Source of the DNA: an uncultured archaeon
GTDB taxonomy: Archaea; Halobacteriota; Methanosarcinia; Methanosarcinales; Methanoperedenaceae
Length of the DNA: 64,000 nucleotides
Direction of reading: 5' to 3'
Assembly: GCA_902386135.1 (NCBI GenBank)
Contig: CABMIB010000043.1
Location: 1-64,000 of the forward strand
The notes below the pieces were generated by a model. It did not search any database. It had not been told where the DNA came from and worked only from the letters and a program-made list of their open reading frames with translations. Both the position numbers and the translations under genes were made by a program. The first letter of the stretch is position 1, and every line of letters starts with the position of its first letter. Below are positions 33,859 through 40,975 of the stretch, in pieces.

Positions 33859-35577
33859 TCACCAGATCAATGACCAGTTGGTGGTAACGTTCGCATTACC
33901 GTGCCACTGGCTCGGCTTCCTGTGACAATCGCCGCACTTCCTTATATGCGAGCGGTTCATATCCTGCTGGTAATGGCACATCCAGCAGTCGTTATTATTC
34001 ACAGTATCCGGCGGAGTATTGTTAATGTTCTGATGGATGGAATCATTAAAGGCGTTTATATCAACCAAAAATGTCGCACTTACCATCGGATTTGCACCTG
34101 TATAGTTTGTACCGTGGCAACCAACGCAGTCAGTTCCACCTGCGAATGTGATTCTGTGCGGATCGCTTCCGTGGCAGGTTGTGCATTGCGCTCCTCCGTT
34201 ATGATTTATGCCTGGATGGCATGTCCTGCATACTGTTATATCCAGAGTCTGGAGGGACTTCACATCATGCTCGCGGTTGTGGCATAGACCGCAGGATACA
34301 GTCTGACTTAGGGAATGTGATGTATTTTCAATGGAACCGGGGATATTTGTGTTGTTCAGAATTGATCCCGGTCTGGGATGACAGGATGTACAGTTCGGTT
34401 TGGTGGTTAATGAAGTTAGAGTACCATGGCAATCGTTACATGTTGCATTCGAATAGTGCCTATCCTGACCGTAACGCGGGGAAAGATAACTATCAGTTGT
34501 TGTTATATCATTGTGGCAGTTCACACATGCAAGAGCTGCATTTCCACCTGATGGTGATTTGTGGCAATCGCTGCATGCACCCGACTGAGGATGCTGTACT
34601 CCGGGGAACATCTGTGGATTGGGATAACTTAAAGCATGACAACCATCGCATTGCGATATGGAAGTATATGTGGTTTGGGATGTACACGCATCATCTGCAC
34701 AATGGACTACATTTAGAGATGTAATGTCCGTAGTGTCGAAATGTCTTGGATGAGCTGTTAAGGGATTGAACGTAGATGGATAATTATTCGTGTGACAATT
34801 GGCGCAGCCCCATCTAAGGACGCTGAACTCTCCTGCCACATTGGGATAACCGGTGATCCTTATTACATACCCACCCTCATCCAGATAATCAGGCAGTGTG
34901 AAGTTCCCTAAATAAGGACCGGTACCGCTCAGGTTAGCTCTTCCAATTTCGCCGCCTGTACTATTATATATAACAGCTTCAAGAGATAGACCGGTAATAT
35001 AACGACCGATATCATTCAGGATCGCTGCTGATATGTTGACTGTACGGAAGTTTACAGGCGAGCCGGTCCATCCGGGCGGGCTGACCATGTACTCCGAGGG
35101 ACTTGTCCATACTCCGGGTTTGAGAGTCACAAGCAAGCTGGGAGATATCGAATCATTGGCTGCGCCTAAATACCAGCTCTCAGGCTTATAATAGTAAGTG
35201 GTATTCGCAGACAGACCTGATAGTCTTATACTTACATTAAATGTATTATTATTCCAGGTACTCCAGCTCCCGTTTGTCAGGTTATTGACATTGGCTTCAT
35301 TCAGACCATAATATACCCTGTTATTTGCGGATACATTGGTGTCCCAGAATATAAAAGAGCCGCTGGAAGTGGGTCCGGAGTTTGCCAGGTTGGAAATAGA
35401 AGGAGATGCATAAGGGTTGGATGCGGCATTTACTCCATTTGTATTCATATTAAAAAAAGGGGTACCTGCGATAATCAAAAATAAAACCGTTGCGCCTGTA
35501 ATAATGCGGGCAGTAAGTTTTTGTTTATCGGATTTCAACATCGAGCATATATAACTAAAGTTACCTCTCCTATCCAT
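33859..35577 (-). CDS. Secreted 12-haem cytochrome: mosaic of two other cytochromes in the window
   Basis: A 572-residue protein if started at the ATG at 35577, which gives MDRRG, matches MDRTG of the 1036 gene and follows GGTGATC. The first ~480 residues (leader KLTARIITGATVLFLIIAGTPF, Fn3-like beta region, nine CXXCH) are very close to the first half of the 26-haem protein at 1036..4260. The last ~85 residues are the 3-haem cap (CVGCHGTNYTGANP ... WSLIW) shared with the proteins at 19386 and 21529. The total is 12 CXXCH. HCADDACT is a His-less CX4C at the same place as HCGDEQC in the 1036 protein. It has its own terminator. The protein directly shows module exchange between cytochromes here. 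Confidence 0.92.
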   Translation of the reverse strand: MDRRGNFSYICSMLKSDKQKLTARIITGATVLFLIIAGTPFFNMNTNGVNAASNPYASPSISNLANSGPTSSGSFIFWDTNVSANNRVYYGLNEANVNNLTNGSWSTWNNNTFNVSIRLSGLSANTTYYYKPESWYLGAANDSISPSLLVTLKPGVWTSPSEYMVSPPGWTGSPVNFRTVNISAAILNDIGRYITGLSLEAVIYNSTGGEIGRANLSGTGPYLGNFTLPDYLDEGGYVIRITGYPNVAGEFSVLRWGCANCHTNNYPSTFNPLTAHPRHFDTTDITSLNVVHCADDACTSQTTYTSISQCDGCHALSYPNPQMFPGVQHPQSGACSDCHKSPSGGNAALACVNCHNDITTTDSYLSPRYGQDRHYSNATCNDCHGTLTSLTTKPNCTSCHPRPGSILNNTNIPGSIENTSHSLSQTVSCGLCHNREHDVKSLQTLDITVCRTCHPGINHNGGAQCTTCHGSDPHRITFAGGTDCVGCHGTNYTGANPMVSATFLVDINAFNDSIHQNINNTPPDTVNNNDCWMCHYQQDMNRSHIRKCGDCHRKPSQWHGNANVTTNWSLIW

Positions 35578-35768
35578 ATGATCACCAATTATTGTCCTAA
35601 TCAAGGTAAATCAACATACTATTTATATCTGTTGGTTTAATAATGACCGTTGTTGCTTACTGGCCAAATTTTCAGTCCCCTGCATCCTTGCAGTAAATAA
35701 CCCACCTCAAGGAATGCGAAAGATAGTTGGATAACGCCGTGCAACCACATTTCATCGAAATAAATTCT

Positions 35769-36458
35769 ATGCCGCCAGAAATATCAATTGTTGTACCTAC
35801 ATACAACGAAAGCGAAAACATAGGGAATCTTTTACAGGCAGTTTCAAAAACACTTGAAAGTTATGATTATGAAATAATAATAGTAGATGATAATAGCCCG
35901 GACGGGACAGCCGGAATTGTTCGAAAAATAAGCTGTGAAGATAATAGGATCAGACTGGTGGTACGCAGCGGTAAGCTCGGTCTGGGAAGCGCGATACTTG
36001 AAGGATTCAGCATGGCGGAAGGAAATTACCTTTTAATGATTGATGCTGACCTATCGCATAGACCTGAGGATATAAAGCGATTGATCGATCGCCGCAAAGA
36101 GGCTGATATTATAATAGGGTCACGCTACATAAAAGGCGGAAGAACGATATGCTGGCCTGTGAAAAGAAGAATCATAAGCAGGATCGCTATTGTTCTTGTA
36201 AATCTCTTTTTTAACTTATCTGTCAAAGACCCTGTGTCGGGATTTGCGCTTTACAAAAAAGAAACTTTTGAGCGTCTTGACGGCAAACTCAAACCGATGG
36301 GATATAAACTGCTGCTTGAAGTATTGGCAAAATCTCCCGGATTAACTGTTATTGAAATACCGATAACATTCATCAACAGGAAAACCGGAGAATCCAAACT
36401 TGGCATGGATGAAATTTTGAATTTCATCAAGCTATGCTGGAGCCTTAGGAATACTTGA
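35769..36458 (+). CDS. Dpm1-like polyprenol-phosphate sugar transferase (GT2)
   Basis: A GT2 enzyme of the dolichol-phosphate mannose synthase type: ISIVVPTYNESENIG at the N-terminus, IIVDDNSPDGTAGIV, LGLGSAILEGF, and MIDADLSHRPEDI with the metal-binding DAD. IIGSRYIKGG and the WPVKRRIISR region follow. No C-terminal membrane helices are present, as in the short Dpm1 form. It would make the polyprenyl-phosphate sugar donors used by the GT-C enzymes at 7951, 11722 and 55654. The ATG at 35769 fits family N-termini; an upstream in-frame TTG at 35727 would add 14 residues. No clear ribosome binding site precedes either. Confidence 0.87.
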   Translation: MPPEISIVVPTYNESENIGNLLQAVSKTLESYDYEIIIVDDNSPDGTAGIVRKISCEDNRIRLVVRSGKLGLGSAILEGFSMAEGNYLLMIDADLSHRPEDIKRLIDRRKEADIIIGSRYIKGGRTICWPVKRRIISRIAIVLVNLFFNLSVKDPVSGFALYKKETFERLDGKLKPMGYKLLLEVLAKSPGLTVIEIPITFINRKTGESKLGMDEILNFIKLCWSLRNT

Positions 36459-36592
36459 GTTTTGGGGAGGTTATATTGCTCGTAATGAACCCTCAAGCGA
36501 AAGGATTATTTTGTTATGGAGTTTATTGGGATATTTATGCTGCAGTAACTGTTTTTATGATATGATGCTCATCATGAGTATTATTATAAACT

Positions 36593-36703
36593 TGAAACGA
36601 TAAATATATATACCAACCTGAGCAATACATAATTATACCCAAATTCACCCCAAATTGGGGAAACATGGGTAGGAATAGGATAGAATAGAGGTGAAAAAGA
36701 AAC
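36593..36703 (+). promoter_or_regulatory. Strong BRE/TATA promoter and structured leader of the ECN-like cluster
   Basis: GAAACGATAAATATATATA (36594-36612) is a convincing BRE/TATA element, putting transcription start near 36632-36636. The ~70-base leader holds the palindrome CCCCAAATTGGGG (36648-36660), GGAATAGGATAGAATAG and the ribosome binding site GAGGTG (36688-36693). Upstream, CTCATCATGAG (36568-36578) is a second palindrome. Either palindrome could be an operator or RNA control site; this is inference. Confidence 0.6.
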
Positions 36704-38041
36704 ATGAATAGTAAATTTACTTTAGCCTTGATTGCGCTTGTTGGCGTAGGCGTATTTGCTCTTCCATCTACGATGGCATTGTTTGCAGGGCAGCACTCCT
36801 TCTACAACATAGATGCAACAGGTAACCAGGTACCGTGCGTTAAATGCCACGGTGATGTAAAAGCAGAATTAAGCAGTGGTTATTCAGCAACAACAAATAC
36901 GTCTGGACCACACGCTAACTTCAAGTGCGAGTACTGCCACAGGGCTGAGGCAGGCGCTTCAAGCGGTGACGACGCATCAGCAGAACTCACATATGCTGCC
37001 GTAGCTCCGGGCACTGGCTCTATTAAACTCGTAACCACAGTACAGAATTTTGAGAGAGGAAACTTCCCGAAGTCTATAACATATAGGACTGGTATGAATG
37101 TAAGCAACTGGAATGCGACAGCCTCGGATGTACAAAATCTGGATGGCACAAATTTCGTAGATCAACTTGCATACCGGGATTACCAGGGTAATTACAGGGG
37201 CAGCCTGACGACTTTTGGTACCGCTGGCACAATATACAACTATTCCAGCAGCGCCGAAGTAGCACTCCGGCCTAATGGAGTACCGAAAGACACCCAATCT
37301 ACAAAGGACGCCGCTTTCAATCCCAGAGCAGTTAACTGGACTTCAAGTACAGCTGCAGTCTATGATTATGCAGGTTCAAGAGAAGTCACACCAGGTTCAC
37401 AGTACCATGCAGCATCGCTAGTCTCATGCATGGAATGCCATGGCGGAGAAAAGGAAACCGGTATTGCAGGATATGTGATCGAAAGTGGACCACCATATAA
37501 ACATGAGACTTGGATAATGAACGGAGAGCTTGCAAGCGATTGTAATGCCTGCCACTATGGTTCAGGTGGACTAAGGGAGCGGAACCTTGCTGCAGGTGGA
37601 TTCGGTCTGACCACATATGGCAACGATACAGGTAGTACGGAAGCGCACAAAGACTTCGTAGGAGCCACTGGAGGAGTCCTGAGATTTGGCTACGGTGCAG
37701 CTAACGATGCCTGCGTTGGATGTCACACACACGTTGCAGTAAGCATCAACTTCCAGAAGAAGTACATGCTGACACTCGATGCCAATGCATTCACAGGTGG
37801 AGCCGGCGGGAGCGCTAACCACGGTAATTGGAGCGTTGGAAACTTCGATTCCAAGGGTACAGTTAATGTCGTAGAATTCGGCAACGGTACCGGCGGAGCA
37901 TTTGCAACAGGCCCCAAGGACTATAACTGGACTGCAGACAAAACTTTGTACCTTGTAAACTCTAACGGCACACAGGGTGCACAGGTCACTGGCATGGACC
38001 ATACAACCACCGACAATTCGTCAGCATTACAAACACAGTAA
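36704..38041 (+). CDS. Pentahaem ECN-like secreted cytochrome
   Basis: A 445-residue protein starting the central cytochrome cluster. A hydrophobic leader (LALIALVGVGVFALPSTM) precedes LFAGQHSFY and the first motif CVKCH (Cys45). CEYCH (Cys75), CMECH, CNACH and CVGCH follow, five in all. Segments such as FERGNFPKSITYRTG, YRDYQGNYRGSLTTFGTAGT and ACVGCHTHVAVSINF align well with the tetrahaem protein at 40009..40974 (LQRGNFPNSILGETT, RDVDNQYAGSMTPGETGV, NCIACHTSIAVSINW). The two are clear paralogues, this one with one extra haem and an insertion. The strong promoter and following terminator imply an abundant protein. A filament-forming role is inferred from the ECN-like layout. Confidence 0.9.
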   Translation: MNSKFTLALIALVGVGVFALPSTMALFAGQHSFYNIDATGNQVPCVKCHGDVKAELSSGYSATTNTSGPHANFKCEYCHRAEAGASSGDDASAELTYAAVAPGTGSIKLVTTVQNFERGNFPKSITYRTGMNVSNWNATASDVQNLDGTNFVDQLAYRDYQGNYRGSLTTFGTAGTIYNYSSSAEVALRPNGVPKDTQSTKDAAFNPRAVNWTSSTAAVYDYAGSREVTPGSQYHAASLVSCMECHGGEKETGIAGYVIESGPPYKHETWIMNGELASDCNACHYGSGGLRERNLAAGGFGLTTYGNDTGSTEAHKDFVGATGGVLRFGYGAANDACVGCHTHVAVSINFQKKYMLTLDANAFTGGAGGSANHGNWSVGNFDSKGTVNVVEFGNGTGGAFATGPKDYNWTADKTLYLVNSNGTQGAQVTGMDHTTTDNSSALQTQ

Positions 38042-38043
38042 AT

Positions 38044-38081
38044 GAAATGGGATTTTCCCATTTCTCTTTTTTCTTTTTTAG
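38044..38081 (+). terminator. Hairpin and T-tract terminator of the pentahaem gene
   Basis: GAAATGGGA (38044-38052) pairs perfectly with TCCCATTTC (38056-38064) with a three-base loop, followed by a T-rich run to 38080. It lies three bases after the stop codon, separating this gene from the rest of the cluster. Confidence 0.78.
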
Positions 38082-38165
38082 CTTAAAAATCATTATAAAT
38101 CTCTTCTATCCTGGGGTTAATTATTTATACTGCTGTTCCAGATATATTTCGTATTGAATCGAACA

Positions 38166-38756
38166 ATGAGAACATTTAGAAAAATTGAACCACTGTATCT
38201 TTTAATCTTCATTTTACTTATCACAGGATTTGCAAAGGCTGATATGCCGGACGGGCACAAGCCCGTTCCATGCATAGGATGCCATCAGGAAGGTTTCAAT
38301 GCGTATGTCGGAGAATGTGATAACTGTCATGATTATACGTTGAATGGTAACGGGTTGAATGTACCTCTTCTGGAGGATCGCCATAATCCAAAAATATGCA
38401 CGGCATGTCATATGGGAAATACGTTAATCAATGCCACTACTAGAGAAATTTTCCACAATGGTCACAATGTCGTAAGCTGTACCCGTTGTCATACCGAAGA
38501 TAATTTTAATGTTATAAAGATAAAAAGCGATGGATTTAAGTGTGTATCATGCCATGGAACTCAGATTCATTCAATTCATGTCAAAAACCTCCCTAAAGTC
38601 TGCCCCATATGCCACGGCTCATGGGCAGCAGGCAAATCTTATCAGGGGAAAGAATCTCCATCATCGGATAAGTCCGAAAAAAAGGAAAAATACGAAGGGT
38701 TTACGGCATTTTATTTTATAAAAAGTTTAATTAATGCATTATTAGGAATAAAGTGA
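38166..38756 (+). CDS. Secreted hexahaem cytochrome, copy 1
   Basis: A 196-residue protein from the ATG at 38166; an in-frame TTG at 38154 would add four residues. A leader (PLYLLIFILLITGFAKA) is followed by CIGCH, CDNCH, CTACH, CTRCH, CVSCH and CPICH, six haems in about 130 residues. A charged linker (SPSSDKSEKKEKYEG) and a hydrophobic, possibly amphipathic C-terminal tail (FYFIKSLINALLGIK) could touch the membrane. The compact haem spacing suggests a periplasmic or S-layer-space electron shuttle. No Shine-Dalgarno sequence is visible. TTATTTATAC about 40 bases upstream suggests a short leader. Its sister gene follows in tandem. Confidence 0.88.
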   Translation: MRTFRKIEPLYLLIFILLITGFAKADMPDGHKPVPCIGCHQEGFNAYVGECDNCHDYTLNGNGLNVPLLEDRHNPKICTACHMGNTLINATTREIFHNGHNVVSCTRCHTEDNFNVIKIKSDGFKCVSCHGTQIHSIHVKNLPKVCPICHGSWAAGKSYQGKESPSSDKSEKKEKYEGFTAFYFIKSLINALLGIK

Positions 38757-38928
38757 TTAATTGAATTAGAAGAGTAACGCCTTGTAAATAGTGATAAAAC
38801 GTTTAATTCGATAATTGAATGGGGATATACTTACATAATATTCTCCTTAAAAATCATTATAAATCTTTTCTATCCTGGAGTTAATTATTTATACTACTTT
38901 TCCGATATGTTTCGTATTGAATCGAACA

Positions 38929-39510
38929 ATGAGCATATTTAGAAAAATTGAACCCCTGTACTTTTTAATCTTCATTCTACTTATCACAGGGTATGCAAAG
39001 GCTGAAATGCCTGAATCACATAAGCCCGTTCCATGTACCGGATGCCATGTGGAGACCCTTGGTGCAGATGCCGGTGAAGTCAATTGTGAAAACTGCCATT
39101 ACTACGGACTTGATGTAAACAAATTGCAGACAGAACATAATCCGAAGATATGTACAGCCTGTCATATAGGTAATACTACAGCAAATGGGGATGAGAGGGA
39201 GATTTTCCACAACGGTCACGGCGCCGTGAACTGTACACAATGTCATGTCGAGGATAATTTTACAGTCCTAAAGATAAAAAACGACGGATACAAGTGTGTA
39301 TCATGCCATGGGACAGACGCTCATTTAATCCATGCCAAAAACCTTGCTAAATCCTGCCCCATATGCCATGGCTCATGGGCGGCAGGCAAAGTTTATCAAG
39401 GAGGGGAAGTATATTCCTCAACGAATGACTCTGATAAGGAAAAATTAGAAAGATTTACTATATTTAATTTCATAAGAAATCTGTTTAATGCACTTTTAGG
39501 AATTAAATAA
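38929..39510 (+). CDS. Secreted hexahaem cytochrome, copy 2
   Basis: A 193-residue paralogue of the preceding gene, again with six CXXCH motifs (CTGCH, CENCH, CTACH, CTQCH, CVSCH, CPICH), the same leader (PLYFLIFILLITGYAKA) and the same C-terminal tail ending NLFNALLGIK. Differences cluster in the linker before the tail and around the second haem, so the pair has diverged under constraint rather than being a fresh copy. The in-frame TTG at 38917 is an alternative start. It is followed 32 bases later by the anchored beta-protein gene, and so heads the downstream operon. Confidence 0.88.
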   Translation: MSIFRKIEPLYFLIFILLITGYAKAEMPESHKPVPCTGCHVETLGADAGEVNCENCHYYGLDVNKLQTEHNPKICTACHIGNTTANGDEREIFHNGHGAVNCTQCHVEDNFTVLKIKNDGYKCVSCHGTDAHLIHAKNLAKSCPICHGSWAAGKVYQGGEVYSSTNDSDKEKLERFTIFNFIRNLFNALLGIK

Positions 39511-39542
39511 ATAAAAGGATAAGGATAGAAGGTGAATTAAAA

Positions 39543-40007
39543 ATGGATAAGGAGAGAACAGTTAAATTAGCTAAAATATTAGTAGTATTGCTGATATTCT
39601 CGGTAGCCGGGTACTATCTGTACCAGCATGCCCTAGAATATGGTCTGACAAAACCAGCGCTTGTGCTCAAGGTTTCCATGAACGTAACCTCGAAAGGCAC
39701 ACCAATGATAAATAACGTAACTTTTGAGCAATCAGGCGTGCCGTTTTTCTATAAAAGGGTAGATTCAATTCCGAATTTCCCTGAAATAGACGTCAATGCC
39801 AGGATAAACACATTAAGTTCAGCACCGGCAAGCTACTGGGCATCGGAACACGTTAATTTTAATGAACAAGGCACATATAACCTCAGGTTATTCTTCAAGG
39901 ATGGCTATGAGCCAAAACAGGGAGATGTCCTGATACTGCCGATACGTATTATCAGCCATACAGGAGCTGTTGCATACAAGACCACAGCTTTTTACCTGTG
40001 GGAGTAA
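39543..40007 (+). CDS. Small membrane-anchored beta protein upstream of the tetrahaem ECN-like gene
   Basis: A 154-residue protein with one N-terminal membrane segment (ILVVLLIFSVAGYYLYQ) and an extracytoplasmic beta domain, with no Cys or haem motif. It parallels the protein at 7401..7823 in size, topology and C-terminal pattern (GTYNLRLFFKDGYEPKQGD). It starts after GAAGGTGA and ends one base before the ATG of the tetrahaem gene, whose ribosome binding site (GGAG, 40001-40004) lies inside this gene. The two products are therefore probably made in fixed ratio. I infer an anchoring or assembly role for the ECN-like protein. Confidence 0.8.
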   Translation: MDKERTVKLAKILVVLLIFSVAGYYLYQHALEYGLTKPALVLKVSMNVTSKGTPMINNVTFEQSGVPFFYKRVDSIPNFPEIDVNARINTLSSAPASYWASEHVNFNEQGTYNLRLFFKDGYEPKQGDVLILPIRIISHTGAVAYKTTAFYLWE

Positions 40008-40008
40008 T

Positions 40009-40974
40009 ATGAAGTTACTCTGGGTTCTGTTCGCTCTGGCCGGGATTTCCTTATGGTATATCCCGAATACTCTGTCCCTTTTTAGCGGACAGCACAGCTA
40101 CTATAATATCAATGCGAACGGTTCCCAGGTCCCATGCCAGAAATGCCACGGAGATGTGCAAATAGAAGTCCATACCGGTTCTATACATAGCAATTTTACA
40201 TGTGCGGACTGCCACCGTGTCCAGAAAGGCGTACAGTACGCAAGCGGTGATGATGCCTACGAAAGAATACTGTATATTAACGTCACACCATTGAGCACGA
40301 CGAACATCCAGTACAGGGTACTTGCGACCACCCTGGGGAATCTCCAGAGAGGAAACTTCCCCAACTCAATCCTGGGTGAGACCACTATTGATCAGTGGGC
40401 TGCTGCAGGGAACGACCAGGCACAATTCCGTGATGTAGATAACCAGTACGCTGGCAGTATGACACCTGGTGAGACCGGTGTACTGTATAATTATGTATAT
40501 GCGAATGAGACTGCCACATATTTTAACGGTGCACCTATAGACACTAACCCGTCCACACAATACCAAGCGCTTGATCCGAGAAAAATTAGCGTGAATCCAT
40601 ACCCGTACGGCATGGATAACCTCACAGGCGCAGGCTCCAGGGTAACTACACCGGGCACCTTAGCCCACGCTGCATCAACCATCCAGTGTGCTGACTGCCA
40701 CTCGCAGTTCCTTAGCAGTACGCCTGATACTGTTCATGAAGCTTTTATCAGGTATGGTATGGAACAGAACAGCAGCGATAATTGTATCGCCTGCCATACT
40801 TCCATAGCCGTCTCAATAAACTGGTCGCGACCTGCTGCGATAAGCATAGATACGCTATCTGATGGATATAATATAACAATTAATGGAACCCGTACTGCAT
40901 ACTGGGCAAGGATAGAGACCTTTGGTAACCAGTCAGGTGAGGCAATTGCGGTATCCAACGTCACGGTGATCTAA
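40009..40974 (+). CDS. Tetrahaem ECN-like secreted cytochrome
   Basis: A 322-residue protein from the ATG at 40009, with GGAG at 40001-40004; a longer frame from 39970 would overlap the preceding gene and spoil the signal peptide. A leader (LLWVLFALAGISLWYIPNTL) leads to LFSGQHSYY, then CQKCH, CADCH, CADCH and CIACH, four haems. Several segments align with the pentahaem protein at 36704..38041. The C-terminal ~60 residues form a beta-like tail with sequons after ACHTSIAVSINW, a layout also seen at the end of the 6694 protein (GCHTHITMNITW). It is a candidate nanowire or conductive-filament subunit. Confidence 0.89.
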   Translation: MKLLWVLFALAGISLWYIPNTLSLFSGQHSYYNINANGSQVPCQKCHGDVQIEVHTGSIHSNFTCADCHRVQKGVQYASGDDAYERILYINVTPLSTTNIQYRVLATTLGNLQRGNFPNSILGETTIDQWAAAGNDQAQFRDVDNQYAGSMTPGETGVLYNYVYANETATYFNGAPIDTNPSTQYQALDPRKISVNPYPYGMDNLTGAGSRVTTPGTLAHAASTIQCADCHSQFLSSTPDTVHEAFIRYGMEQNSSDNCIACHTSIAVSINWSRPAAISIDTLSDGYNITINGTRTAYWARIETFGNQSGEAIAVSNVTVI

Positions 40975-40975
40975 A

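Larger units (their letters stand above)
38083..39510 (+). repeat. Tandem duplication of a ~760-bp promoter-plus-gene unit (hexahaem cytochromes)
   Basis: The sequences from 38083 and from 38847 share promoter, leader and gene. Both have AAAATCATTATAAATCT, CTATCCTGG, GTTAATTATTTATACT and CGTATTGAATCGAACAATGA before the coding regions. The offset is 763-764 bases. The promoters are better conserved than the middle of the coding regions. Confidence 0.87.

Noticed and set aside
39970-40008. Upstream start for the tetrahaem ECN-like gene
   Set aside because: Starting at 39970 adds 13 residues (with a Cys) before the signal peptide and overlaps the preceding gene. The ATG at 40009 has GGAG at the right distance.
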